Notes: a model not told the origin generated them from the sequence alone. 20,294 bases of DNA from Pseudomonadota bacterium (GCA_023393655.1 JAEWKP010000084.1:1-20294); one strand, 5' to 3'; counted from the stretch's first letter, positions 7,434-15,979 are shown. Translations and numbers: made by a program.

Positions 7434-7882
7434 GGCGATCTCCTCGCGATCGATACGGGATCATCCCCGCACCACCACGACCCCGCCTCAGCGCAATGCC
7501 GGCAGGGTTAGCCTAGAAAATCGCCGCGATTTCTCCGCGTCGCCACCAACACCAATGCGTGCCGTGCCAGCGAAGTCCAGTCGAATGTGCCGGTGATGCA
7601 GACAGCGAGATTGGTCGCGGGGCTAAGCCGCCGAAAGGGCAAATGTGGCCCTTATGTATGGACCGGCTGCGTTTCACAACGGGTTCGGCGCGGTGACGGA
7701 AGTCGCTCATATGTATCCGGCCTACTGATCGGCTCGCGGGCCGTGGCCTTGATGGGAATACGCGCGCACCTTTGGCCTCATTAGCAGATCGGCCGTTCAG
7801 CGGCCAAAAGGGCCACCAGGCTCAGGGTGCGCATATTGAATCCGTTCCATGCCTGCTCCGTCGCGAACTGGTTGGGAGGCTG
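7434..7882. other. 449-base gap between recombinase operon and transposase
   Basis: No convincing gene was found on either strand. The right part, next to the transposase stop, probably belongs to the insertion sequence. It holds small hairpins (GGCCG-ttcag-CGGCC at 7791-7805) and CTGCTCC at 7853-7859, which matches in inverse orientation GGAGCAG at 8991-8997. The left part should hold the promoter of the DUF3489 operon and contains a dyad at 7518-7532. Confidence 0.5.
7518..7532. promoter_or_regulatory. Dyad symmetry upstream of the DUF3489 operon
   Basis: AAATCG and CGATTT flank CCG. The element lies about 85 bases before the DUF3489 start codon, where an operator or promoter of the recombinase operon would be expected. 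The protein that would bind it is unknown. Confidence 0.3.
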
Positions 7883-8944
7883 CTAGATTGCGAGCGCCTC
7901 CCCGTGCGTGTCGAAGGACCGTCGGTTGCGCAGCACGCTCCAGCTGATGCGAGCCAGCTTGTTGGCGAGGGCGGTCGCGAGCTTGTTGCGGTGAAGCCGC
8001 GGAGCCGCCTCCTTCAACCAGGTTCCGAAGCTGAACTTCTCCCAGTTCTGCGGTCTCATGATGATGACCTTCGCGGCCTGGATGAACAGCATGCGCAGAT
8101 AGGTGTTGCCCTGTTTCGAGATGCGCCCCAGCACGGTCCTGCCGCCGGTGCTGTATTGTCGTGGGACGAGACCGAGCCAGGCGCCGAAATCGCGGCCTCG
8201 GTCGAAGGCTTCACCATCGCCGATCGCGGCGACCAGCGCGGTCGAGATGATCGGCCCGACGCCTGGCACGCTCATGAGCCGCGTGCAGGCAGCCTGCTCG
8301 GCTGCAATCTTCTCGATCTCGGCGGTGATCGTCTCGATCCGCTCGTCGAGCCAAAGCCAGTCCTCATAGAGGCCGACGATCAGATCGCTCATGCGCGGCG
8401 AGATCTCATCGGCCCGGTTCTTCAGGATGTCGAAGAGCGAGGTACGAAGAGCCCGCAACCCGGGGCGGATGGCGATACCCTGCTCGATCAGGAACGCCCG
8501 GATCTGGTTGACCGTCGCGGTCCGACGCGAGACCAACCGCGACCGGATGCGGTGATAGGCCTGCAGGTCGAGTTCATCCTGTGTCTTCTCCCGCACCACC
8601 CGCAGGTTCGGACGCAGCGCAGCCTCCGCGATGGCCTCGGCGTCATTGTAATCGTTCTTCTGGCCCTTCACGAAAGGCTTCGCATACTTCGCCGGAATGA
8701 TGCGGGGCTCGTGGCCGAACCTGCGCAGCGTGCGGGCGACAAAATGAGCGCTCAGGCACGCTTCCATCCCGACGATGCAGGCGGGAAGAGCCTTGAAGGT
8801 CTCCTCCAGCGCCAAGCGCCGGATCTTGCGTCGGAAAGCGATCTTGCCGTTCACATCGAAGCCGACCAGGTGGAATACGTCCTTGCCGATATCGATGCCG
8901 ACAACAGTGAGTCCTGCTTCGGTGTTCGAGGTCGTCCTGTTCAT
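7883..8944 (-). CDS. IS110-family transposase (DEDD recombinase)
   Basis: This is a 353-residue transposase. The N-terminal RuvC-like domain shows the expected acidic tetrad: D18 in GIDIGKD, E61 in GMEACLSAH, and D98 and D101 in KNDYNDAEAI. The C-terminal Transposase_20 region has VPGVGPIISTALVAAIGDG, holding the candidate catalytic serine, then WLGLVPRQYSTGGR and LANKLARISWSVL. The length is that of an intact family member and no stops or shifts were seen. The sequence, especially NDYNDAEAI and the C-terminal block, looks closer to the IS1111 group, but I could not run a comparison. Members of this family use a structured RNA encoded in a non-coding end to guide insertion. The start codon lies 7 bases behind a GGAG that is part of a hairpin stem, so translation may be restrained. 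Confidence 0.95.
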   Translation of the reverse strand: MNRTTSNTEAGLTVVGIDIGKDVFHLVGFDVNGKIAFRRKIRRLALEETFKALPACIVGMEACLSAHFVARTLRRFGHEPRIIPAKYAKPFVKGQKNDYNDAEAIAEAALRPNLRVVREKTQDELDLQAYHRIRSRLVSRRTATVNQIRAFLIEQGIAIRPGLRALRTSLFDILKNRADEISPRMSDLIVGLYEDWLWLDERIETITAEIEKIAAEQAACTRLMSVPGVGPIISTALVAAIGDGEAFDRGRDFGAWLGLVPRQYSTGGRTVLGRISKQGNTYLRMLFIQAAKVIIMRPQNWEKFSFGTWLKEAAPRLHRNKLATALANKLARISWSVLRNRRSFDTHGEALAI

Positions 8945-8946
8945 GG

Positions 8947-8999
8947 GGCTGCTCCGCCTTGGCGATGACGCCGCAGCTTACGCGGCGGCGGGAGCAGCC
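8947..8999 (-). promoter_or_regulatory. Hairpin masking the transposase ribosome site
   Basis: GGCTGCTCC (8947-8955) and GGAGCAGCC (8991-8999) are perfect 9-base inverse copies. An inner CGCCGC/GCGGCG pair strengthens the structure. Read on the minus strand, the 3' arm contains the GGAG ribosome site 7 bases before the transposase ATG, so folding would hide it. Confidence 0.6.
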
Positions 9000-9077
9000 G
9001 GTCCATCCCATTAGCGGACTTTGGCATCGTCCGGTTTCAGGTGATGTGATCCGTCGTCTAGCACTCGACATCGCCGG

Positions 9078-9110
9078 GTAAATTTACTGACGCCAAGTGG
9101 CTGCTTGGCG
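9078..9110. promoter_or_regulatory. Palindrome plus hairpin upstream of the exporter operon
   Basis: GTAAATTTAC (9078-9087) is a perfect 10-base palindrome, unusually AT-rich for this DNA. It is followed directly by CGCCAAG/CTTGGCG (9091-9110), a perfect 7-base-pair hairpin with a 6-base loop. Both lie 70-105 bases before the adaptor start, so the palindrome could be an operator. No clear promoter hexamers were identified. Confidence 0.35.
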
Positions 9111-9181
9111 AGGTCCGCTGCTTCCCGCATGTTAAGGCGATGGCCTATACCTGCCCCGCCTACTTTCTTCGGAGATGCAAG

Positions 9182-10186
9182 ATGCGTCGCTTTCGAGCCG
9201 TTGCAGCAATCCTTCTCGCTGCGCTCGTTTTGCCGGCGCCTGGTGTGCAGGCGCAGTCCCGCATCAAGGCATTGATCGAGAGATTGCGAGGCGACACGAT
9301 GCCGGACGGGATCGTCAAGACCAACGGTCGGATCGAGGCGACGCAGGTCGACGTTTCCTCGAAATATGCCGGTCGTCTGGCGGAAGTCACTGTGAAGGAA
9401 GGTGACGAGGTCACTGCCGGGCAGGTCATCGCCCGCATCGCGTCGCCCGAATACGAAGCGCAATTGCGGTCCGCACAGGCGCAGGTGCTGCGCGCTCGGC
9501 AGGCCCTCGCGGAGGCCGAGGCGCTCATCGCCCAGCGCAAGAGCGACCAGATCCTCGCCCGCACCGATGCCGAGCGGGGCAAGGAACTTGTCGCAAAGGG
9601 ATATCTCAGCAAGCAGGTCGACGACCAGCGCTCGGCCAAGGCCGACGCGGCCGACGCGGCGCTGCGAGCCGCCCAGGCGCAGCGCGATCAGGCCCAGTTC
9701 GCGATCCACGCCTCCGAGGCCGATGCCGAGCAGATCAAGGCGATCTTGGTCGATCTCGTGCTGCTCGCGCCGCGCAGCGGGCGCGTCCAGTACCAGCTTG
9801 CCCGGAGCGGAGAGGTCGTCGCGGCGGGCACCCGCGTCGTCACCATCCTAGACCTCTCGGATGTCTACATGACGATCTATCTGCCGGCCGCGCAGGCGGG
9901 GCAGCTCGCGCTGGGCGACGAAGCGCGCATCATCCTCGACCCCGTGCCGCAATATGTCATCCCGGCGACGGTGAGCTTCGTCGCAGCCGATGCACAGTTC
10001 ACGCCCAAGGCCGTCGAGACCGCCGAGGAGCGCGAGAAGCTGGTCTTCCGCGCCAAGCTACAGGTCGATCGCAACCTGCTCGCGAAATACCATCGGCAGG
10101 TGAAGACGGGCGTGCGCGGCCTCGGTTTCGTCCGCACGTCCCCCAGCGCGAAATGGCCTGACTCTCTCGCCGTGAAGCTGCCATGA
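9182..10186 (+). CDS. HlyD-family periplasmic adaptor (YhiI-like)
   Basis: This is the 334-residue membrane-fusion subunit of an exporter, expected in the periplasm and anchored to the inner membrane or cleaved. It starts MRRFRAVAAILLAALVLPAP, a signal peptide or signal anchor ending near VQAQ. The biotinyl-lipoyl-like strand TNGRIEATQVDVSSKYAGRL and VKEGDEVTAGQVIARI follow, then a long alpha-hairpin (about residues 100-190, rich in Ala, Gln and Arg), the returning lipoyl half LLAPRSGRVQYQLARSGEVV, and a beta-barrel part with DVYMTIYLPAAQAGQL. I chose the ATG at 9182 because GGAG lies 7 bases before it and it puts the signal sequence at the N-terminus; an in-frame ATG 14 codons upstream has no such site. 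Its stop overlaps the rbbA-like start as ATGA. Confidence 0.93.
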   Translation: MRRFRAVAAILLAALVLPAPGVQAQSRIKALIERLRGDTMPDGIVKTNGRIEATQVDVSSKYAGRLAEVTVKEGDEVTAGQVIARIASPEYEAQLRSAQAQVLRARQALAEAEALIAQRKSDQILARTDAERGKELVAKGYLSKQVDDQRSAKADAADAALRAAQAQRDQAQFAIHASEADAEQIKAILVDLVLLAPRSGRVQYQLARSGEVVAAGTRVVTILDLSDVYMTIYLPAAQAGQLALGDEARIILDPVPQYVIPATVSFVAADAQFTPKAVETAEEREKLVFRAKLQVDRNLLAKYHRQVKTGVRGLGFVRTSPSAKWPDSLAVKLP

Positions 10187-12915
10187 CGGAGGCCGGCCCC
10201 GCCGCCAGCCTCGCGGGGGTCACGCATCGCTACGGCAAGGTGATCGCCCTCGACGCGCTGACCCTCGATATTCCCGCCGGCCGGATGATCGGCGTGATCG
10301 GGCCGGACGGCGTCGGCAAATCGACCTTGCTTGCACTGGTCGCCGGGGTGCGGGCCATCCAGCAGGGCAACGTCCGTGCGCTTGGCGGTGATCTCGGTAT
10401 CAAGGCTGAGCGCGAGGCCCGGCGCGGGCGCATCGCCTATATGCCGCAGGGACTCGGCCGCAATCTCTATCCGACGCTCTCGGTCTTCGAGAATATCGAC
10501 TTCCATGCCCGGCTCTTCGGGCAGGACGCGGCCGAGCGCCGCAGCCGCATCGACGAATTGCTCAAGGCGACGGGGCTTGATCCCTTCGAGGCTAGGCCCG
10601 CCGCGAAGCTGTCCGGCGGCATGAAGCAGAAGCTCTCGCTCTGCTGCGCCCTGATCCATGATCCCGATCTGCTAGTCCTCGACGAGCCGACGACGGGCGT
10701 CGATCCGCTGTCGCGCGGCCAGTTCTGGGACCTGATCGACACGATCCGCACCCGCCGCCCGGGCATGAGCGTCATCGTCGCCACCGCCTATATGGAGGAG
10801 GCCGAGCGCTTCGACTGGCTCGTGGCGATGGATGACGGCAAGGCGATCGCCACCGGCACGCCTGCCGAACTCCGCGAAAAGGCCGGGCAAACGACGCTGG
10901 AAGGCGCCTTCGTCGCGCTATTGCCGGAAGTCAAGCGCGCGCAGCATCGGGAGGTCGCGCTGCGGCCGCGGGTCGTGAGCAACGATGCGACACCTGCGAT
11001 CGAGGCGGAGGGCCTGACCCGCCGCTTCGGCGATTTCGTTGCGGTCGACCATGTCAGCTTCCGCATCGGCCGCGGCGAGATCTTCGGCTTCCTCGGCTCG
11101 AATGGCTGCGGCAAGTCGACGACGATGAAGATGCTGACCGGCCTGCTGCCCGCGACCGAAGGCACGGCCAGGCTTTTCGGCCAGCCGCTCGCGGCCGACG
11201 ACATGGAAACGCGCCGCAATGTCGGCTACATGTCGCAGGCGTTTTCGCTCTACAGCGAGCTGACGGTCCGCCAGAATCTCGTGCTCCATGCCGAGCTCTA
11301 TCATTTGCCACCGGCCGAGGTTCCCGGCCGGATCTCGGAGCTGCTGACCCGTTTCGATCTGGCTGATGTCGCCGACGAGCGGCCAGAGAGTCTGCCACTC
11401 GGCATCCGCCAGCGCCTGCAGCTCGCCGTCGCCGTCCTGCACAAGCCGGCCATGCTGATCCTCGACGAGCCGACATCGGGCGTCGACCCGATCGCGCGCG
11501 ACGCCTTCTGGCGCACGCTGATCGACCTCTCGCGCGACGACGGCGTGACGATCTTCCTGTCGACGCATTTCATGAACGAGGCGGAGCGCTGCGATCGCAT
11601 CTCCTTCATGCATGCAGGCAAGGTGCTAGCGGTCGGCACCCCGCCGGAGCTGGTGCAGAAACGCGGGGTCGATACGCTCGAAGAGGCCTTCATCGCCTAT
11701 CTCAAGGAAGCCGCCGGCATTGAGGATACGCCAGCGGAGGCGGCTGCGGCGCCTGCCGGCGAAACCCGGCCGGCGCCCCCGGCCCGCCGCTTCGATCCGC
11801 GCCGGCTCTGGGCCTGCACCCGCCGCGAAACCATGGAGCTGCTGCGTGACCCGATCCGCTTGAGCTTCTCCTTCCTCGGGCCGCTCCTGCTGATGCTGGC
11901 CTTCGGCTTCGGCATTTCCTTCGATGTCGAGAACCTGAAATTCGCGGCCTTCGACCAGGATAACTCGATGGAGAGCCGGCAATTGGTCGAGGCCTTCTCC
12001 AGCTCGCGCTATTTCGACGAGCAGGCGCCGATCCGCTCCGCTGCCGAACTCGACCAGCGCCTGCGAAGCGGCGAGATTCAGCTTGCGATCGAGATCCCGC
12101 CCTCCTTCGGCCGCGACCTTATGGCGGCGCGAGCGCCAGAGCTCTCGGTCTGGCTCGATGGCGCCATGCCGTTCCGGGCCGAGACCACCCGCGGCTATGT
12201 CACGGGCCTGGCGACGCAATATGCGCAAGGTTTCGCGGCAGCGCAGGCCGCGTCGAGCCATGCGCCGTCGCCCGTCACGATCGAGACCCGCTTCCGCTAC
12301 AATCAAGACTTCAAGAGCGCCAATGCGATGGTGCCGAGCGTGATCATGCTGATGCTGATCCTCATCCCGGCCATCATGTCGGCGATCGGCGTCGTCCGTG
12401 AGAAGGAGACCGGCTCGATCGCCAATTTCCGCTCGACGCCGATCAGCCGCTTTGAGTTCCTGTTCGGCAAGCAATTGCCCTATATCGCTGTGGCGATGGC
12501 GAGCTTCTTCATGCTGGCACTGATCTCGCTCACCGTCTTTGCGGTGCCGATCAAGGGGCCGACCTGGGTGCTGGTGCTGGCGACCCTGCTCTATGTCTCC
12601 GCCACGACCGGCTTCGGCCAGCTTATCTCTAGCTTCACCCGCACGCAGGTCTCGGCCGTCTTCGCGACCGCGATCCTGTCGATCATTCCCGCAGTCAATT
12701 TCTCCGGCCTGATGGTGCCGGTTGCCTCGCTCTCTGGCGGCGGCCGGATCATCGGCATGAGCTTGCCGCCGGCCTGGTACCAGCCGGTCAGTGTTGGCGT
12801 CTTCACCAAGGGGCTGGGGGCGGCCGAGCTCTGGCCCAATCTGGTGATGCTGGGCTTCTTCTTCCTGCTCTTCCTCGTCGTCGCGCAGCTGGCGCTACGT
12901 AAGCAGGAGGTGTGA
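10183..12915 (+). CDS. rbbA: RbbA-like ABC transporter: two ATPase domains fused to a permease
   Basis: This is a 910-residue fusion, nearly the length of E. coli RbbA/YhiH. ATPase domain 1 has Walker A GPDGVGKST (from residue 40), signature LSGGMKQKL (from 143) and Walker B LLVLDEPTTGVDP (D167-E168). ATPase domain 2 has Walker A GSNGCGKSTT (from 305), Walker B LILDEPTSGVDP (near 428) and the signature replaced by LPLGIRQRLQLA (from 404), a form I associate with this family. After a Pro/Ala-rich linker (about 515-540) comes an ABC-2 permease: one membrane span near 565, a periplasmic domain with FDQDNSMESRQL, and a cluster of spans at about 720-905. E. coli RbbA has been described as ribosome-associated, but the operon with adaptor and second permease argues for an exporter. 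Substrate is unknown. It ends one base before the next gene. Confidence 0.93.
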   Translation: MTEAGPAASLAGVTHRYGKVIALDALTLDIPAGRMIGVIGPDGVGKSTLLALVAGVRAIQQGNVRALGGDLGIKAEREARRGRIAYMPQGLGRNLYPTLSVFENIDFHARLFGQDAAERRSRIDELLKATGLDPFEARPAAKLSGGMKQKLSLCCALIHDPDLLVLDEPTTGVDPLSRGQFWDLIDTIRTRRPGMSVIVATAYMEEAERFDWLVAMDDGKAIATGTPAELREKAGQTTLEGAFVALLPEVKRAQHREVALRPRVVSNDATPAIEAEGLTRRFGDFVAVDHVSFRIGRGEIFGFLGSNGCGKSTTMKMLTGLLPATEGTARLFGQPLAADDMETRRNVGYMSQAFSLYSELTVRQNLVLHAELYHLPPAEVPGRISELLTRFDLADVADERPESLPLGIRQRLQLAVAVLHKPAMLILDEPTSGVDPIARDAFWRTLIDLSRDDGVTIFLSTHFMNEAERCDRISFMHAGKVLAVGTPPELVQKRGVDTLEEAFIAYLKEAAGIEDTPAEAAAAPAGETRPAPPARRFDPRRLWACTRRETMELLRDPIRLSFSFLGPLLLMLAFGFGISFDVENLKFAAFDQDNSMESRQLVEAFSSSRYFDEQAPIRSAAELDQRLRSGEIQLAIEIPPSFGRDLMAARAPELSVWLDGAMPFRAETTRGYVTGLATQYAQGFAAAQAASSHAPSPVTIETRFRYNQDFKSANAMVPSVIMLMLILIPAIMSAIGVVREKETGSIANFRSTPISRFEFLFGKQLPYIAVAMASFFMLALISLTVFAVPIKGPTWVLVLATLLYVSATTGFGQLISSFTRTQVSAVFATAILSIIPAVNFSGLMVPVASLSGGGRIIGMSLPPAWYQPVSVGVFTKGLGAAELWPNLVMLGFFFLLFLVVAQLALRKQEV

Positions 12916-12916
12916 G

Positions 12917-14050
12917 ATGGCCGCGCTCGTCATCCATCTCCAGAATATCCTGCGCCTCGTCGTGAAGGAGCTGCGCAGCCTGCGTGCCGATCCGATCATG
13001 CTGGTGCTGGTGGCCTATACCTTCAGCATCGCCGTCTACACGGTTGCGACCGGCGTGAAGCTGGAGGCGCGCGACCTCACCATCGGGATCGTCGACGAGG
13101 ACCAGTCGGAGTTCTCGCGCTCGCTGCTCGGTGCTTTCAACCCGCCGCTGTTCAAGGTCTCAAAGCGCATCGCCGCCTCGGAGATCGACGCCGAGATGAA
13201 CTCCGGCCGGCTCGTCTTTGTGCTCGAGATCCCGCCCAAGTTCCAGGCGGACCTGTTGGCCAGGCGGCAGACGGCGCTGCAGCTCAATATCGACGCCACC
13301 GCGATGACCCAGGCCGGCAATGGCGCGGTCTATATCCAGCAGATCATCGCGCAGGAGATCGCGAACAGGCAGGCCGGGCGCGAGACAGCGACGGCGCTGC
13401 CGATCAATCTTGTGGTGCGGGCGCGCTTCAACCCCAATCTCGATTCCGGCTGGTTCAGCTCGGTCATGCAGGTGCTCAACAATGTCACCCTGCTGACAAT
13501 CATCCTGACCGGTGCGGCCCTGATCCGGGAGCGCGAGCAGGGTACGGTCGAGCACCTGCTCGTGATGCCGGTCACGCCGGTCGAGATCATGCTCGCCAAG
13601 ATGGTGGCGAACGCGCTGGTCATCCTGGTCGCTGCGGTGGCCTCGCTCGTGCTCGTTGTCGAGTGGGCTCTCGGTGTGCCGATCACCGGCTCGCTCCTGC
13701 TCTTCGTGCTCGGGACGGCGATCTATGCTTTTGCCGTCGCCGCGCTCGGCATCCTGCTCGGCACGCTGGCGACCACGATGGGGCAATTCGGCCTGCTCGC
13801 GATCCCGGTCTTCGTGGTGACGCAGCTCCTGTCCGGTGCAACGACCCCGATGGAAAGTATGCCGATCTGGCTGCAATGGATCATGCGGATCTTCTCGCCG
13901 ACGCCGCATTTCGTCGCCTTCTCGCAAGGCGTGCTCTATCGCGGCGCAGGCCTTGACGTCGTCTGGCCCGAGATCGCCAAGATCATCGCGATCGGCGCAG
14001 CCTATTTCGCCTTCGCGCTCGCCCGCTTCCGGAAAGTGATCTTCGCTTGA
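12917..14050 (+). CDS. ABC-2 type permease (YhhJ-like)
   Basis: This is a 377-residue inner-membrane permease, the partner of the fused permease upstream. The architecture is standard for ABC-2 exporters: one N-terminal span (about residues 28-50, PIMLVLVAYTFSIAVYTVA), a periplasmic domain with LTIGIVDEDQSEFSRSL and LVFVLEIPPKF, then five spans from about residue 190 with the marker EREQGTVEHLLVMPVTPVEI and a final segment ending FALARFRKVIF. Its ATG follows the previous stop by a single base, so translation is coupled. In E. coli the same order occurs (yhiI, rbbA, yhhJ). The periplasmic part resembles that of the fused permease, as expected for a heterodimeric channel. Confidence 0.93.
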   Translation: MAALVIHLQNILRLVVKELRSLRADPIMLVLVAYTFSIAVYTVATGVKLEARDLTIGIVDEDQSEFSRSLLGAFNPPLFKVSKRIAASEIDAEMNSGRLVFVLEIPPKFQADLLARRQTALQLNIDATAMTQAGNGAVYIQQIIAQEIANRQAGRETATALPINLVVRARFNPNLDSGWFSSVMQVLNNVTLLTIILTGAALIREREQGTVEHLLVMPVTPVEIMLAKMVANALVILVAAVASLVLVVEWALGVPITGSLLLFVLGTAIYAFAVAALGILLGTLATTMGQFGLLAIPVFVVTQLLSGATTPMESMPIWLQWIMRIFSPTPHFVAFSQGVLYRGAGLDVVWPEIAKIIAIGAAYFAFALARFRKVIFA

Positions 14051-14086
14051 AGGGGATTGGAGAGAGGCAAGGCCGGAGCGGTACCG

Positions 14087-15979
14087 ATGCGTGAGATGGT
14101 CATCCATCTGAACCTGTTCGCCATCGCGCTAGCCGGCGCCATCGCCGGATTTTTCGCTAGCCGCTTCGGAGGACTCTGGACGCCGGATCAGATCTGGACG
14201 GCAGCCACCATCCCGGTTGCGGTGGCGCTCGCCGTCTCGATGCTGCGGGACATGCTGGCGGGCCGATTTGGCGTCGATGCGATCGCGCTCGTAGCGATGC
14301 TCGCGTCGATCGCCATGGGAGAACCGCTCGCCGGCGTGGTCGTCGCGATGATGTATTCCGGCGGCAACCTGCTGGAGGACTATGCGCGCGGCAAGGCTGA
14401 ACGCGAGCTCCGCTCGCTGCGGGACCGGACGCCGCGCATCGCTCACCGTCAGGAGGCCGGCGGCCTCGTCGACATCGCCGCCGGGGACGTGGCGGCCGGC
14501 GACGAACTGCTGGTCCGCGCCGGCGAATTGCTGCCGGTCGATGGCGAACTGCTCGATGTCCGGGCCCAGCTCGACGAATCCGCCGTCACCGGCGAGCCTC
14601 TGCCGGAGACGAAGACGCGGGGCGCCGCGCTGCGCAGCGGTACGGTCAATGCCGGTGAAGCGTTCCGTTACCGTGCATCGGCCGCGGCGCATGAGAGCAC
14701 CTATGCCGGCATCATCCGGATGGTGGAAGCGGCGCAGACCGCCAAGGCTCCCTTCATCCGCATGGCTGACCGCTTCGCGCTGCTACTGCTACCGGCGACG
14801 CTGATCGTCGCCGGCCTCGCATGGTGGCTGTCGGGCGATCCGATCCGCGCGCTCGCGGTGCTCGTCGTCGCCACGCCATGCCCATTGATCCTCGCCGCGC
14901 CAGTTGCCTTCATCGGCGGTGTCTCGCGTGCTGCGCGCTCCGGCATCCTGATGAAGGGCAGCTCGGCCATCGAGGCGCTGGGCCAGGTCCGCACGGCGAT
15001 CTTCGACAAGACCGGCACCCTGACCGAGGGCGGCGCCCGGCTGATCGCGCTCGACACGGCACCGGGCGTCGAGGCGGGCGATATCCTGCGCCTCGTCGCC
15101 TCGCTCGAGCAAGCCTCGCACCATGTTCTCGCCGAGACCCTGGTCGCGCTGGCGCGCCAGAAGGCCTTGCCCCTGTCGGCACCCACTGCCGTTCGGGAGT
15201 ACCGCGGCTCCGGCCTGGAAGGCGTCGTGGAGGGGCGGCATGTCCGCGCGGGATCGCGCCGCCTTGTGCTGGGCTATGGGCCGCTTCCTCCCTGGGCGAC
15301 ATCGGCCGGGACGAGCGGAGACATGGCGGCGGCGCTCGCTGTCTTCATCGCGGTCGAGGGCCAACCGGTCGCCTTCCTGGCCATGGCGGACGCAGTGCGC
15401 CCTGACGCCGCCGCAACCTTGCAGCGCCTACACGCGGCAGGGGTGAGCCGCATCCTGATGGTGACAGGGGACGATGCCGGCACGGCGAAGGCGGTCGCCG
15501 CCCAGCTCGCCATAAACGAAGTCCGGGCTGATTGCAGCCCGGCGGACAAGGTCGCCGCCGTCGCGGCCGAACAGGCGCGGCAGCCGACCGTTATGATCGG
15601 GGACGGCCTCAACGACGCTCCGGCGCTGGCGGCTGCCAATGTCGGCGTGGCGATGGGCGCGAGAGGAGCGACCGCCTCCTCCGAAGCCGCCGATGTGGTG
15701 ATCCTCGTCGACCGGATCGACCGCGTTGCGGAAGCGGTCTCGATCGCGCAGCGGACGCGGGCGATCGCGCTGCAGAGCATCGTCGTCGGCCTCGGCCTGT
15801 CCGGGATCGCGATGGTCTTCGCCGCCTTCGGCTACATCCCGCCTGTCGCCGGCGCCTTCCTGCAACAGGGCATCGACATCGCCGTCATCATCAACGCCTT
15901 GCGTACATTGGTCGGGCCGTTGCAGCCGGGCCGCCCCGGTGTGGCCGACCGGACGCCGCGCATCGCTGGCGAGGTTTGA
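14087..15979 (+). CDS. P1B-type heavy-metal ATPase with TPC motif
   Basis: This is a cation-pumping P-type ATPase of the inner membrane, 630 residues from the ATG at 14087, which has GGAG 8 bases upstream; a TTG at 14057 would add 10 residues. Visible parts are two N-terminal span pairs, the actuator motif LDESAVTGEPLPETK, a transport segment with ATPCPLILAAP (T263-P264-C265), the phosphorylation site DKTGT (D307), MVTGDDAGTA, and the hinge GDGLNDAPALAAANVGVAMG. The last span contains QQGIDIAVIINALR. No N-terminal CxxC metal-binding domain is present. The nucleotide-binding HP pair usual for P1B pumps is changed: S344-H345-H346-V347 has valine for proline. The metal cannot be assigned; TPC, not CPC, separates it from the Cu and Zn/Cd groups and recalls the P1B-5 group (Ni, Fe). 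It follows the permease by 36 bases. Confidence 0.92.
   Translation: MREMVIHLNLFAIALAGAIAGFFASRFGGLWTPDQIWTAATIPVAVALAVSMLRDMLAGRFGVDAIALVAMLASIAMGEPLAGVVVAMMYSGGNLLEDYARGKAERELRSLRDRTPRIAHRQEAGGLVDIAAGDVAAGDELLVRAGELLPVDGELLDVRAQLDESAVTGEPLPETKTRGAALRSGTVNAGEAFRYRASAAAHESTYAGIIRMVEAAQTAKAPFIRMADRFALLLLPATLIVAGLAWWLSGDPIRALAVLVVATPCPLILAAPVAFIGGVSRAARSGILMKGSSAIEALGQVRTAIFDKTGTLTEGGARLIALDTAPGVEAGDILRLVASLEQASHHVLAETLVALARQKALPLSAPTAVREYRGSGLEGVVEGRHVRAGSRRLVLGYGPLPPWATSAGTSGDMAAALAVFIAVEGQPVAFLAMADAVRPDAAATLQRLHAAGVSRILMVTGDDAGTAKAVAAQLAINEVRADCSPADKVAAVAAEQARQPTVMIGDGLNDAPALAAANVGVAMGARGATASSEAADVVILVDRIDRVAEAVSIAQRTRAIALQSIVVGLGLSGIAMVFAAFGYIPPVAGAFLQQGIDIAVIINALRTLVGPLQPGRPGVADRTPRIAGEV

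Larger units (their letters stand above)
7853..8999 (-). mobile_element. IS110-family insertion sequence, ends uncertain
   Basis: This is one transposase gene with non-coding flanks. IS110-family elements normally lack terminal inverted repeats and target duplications, so the limits here are provisional. The interval given spans CTGCTCC (7853-7859) and its inverse GGAGCAG (8991-8997), which could be subterminal repeats as in the IS1111 group. A wider alternative is set by the direct repeat CATTAGC(A/G)GA at 7779-7788 and 9009-9018. Confidence 0.55.

Noticed and set aside
7772..8968. 398-codon plus-strand frame opposite the transposase
   Set aside because: Antisense shadow of the IS110 transposase; no family resemblance.
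9010..9181. An FNR/FixK box (TTGAT-N4-ATCAA) before the exporter operon, expected for a low-oxygen module
   Set aside because: No convincing match is present in this stretch.
11392..11427. Degenerate ABC signature LPLGIRQ in the second ATPase domain as a novel defect
   Set aside because: As far as I recall this form is usual in RbbA-type second domains, so it is not a special feature of this protein.
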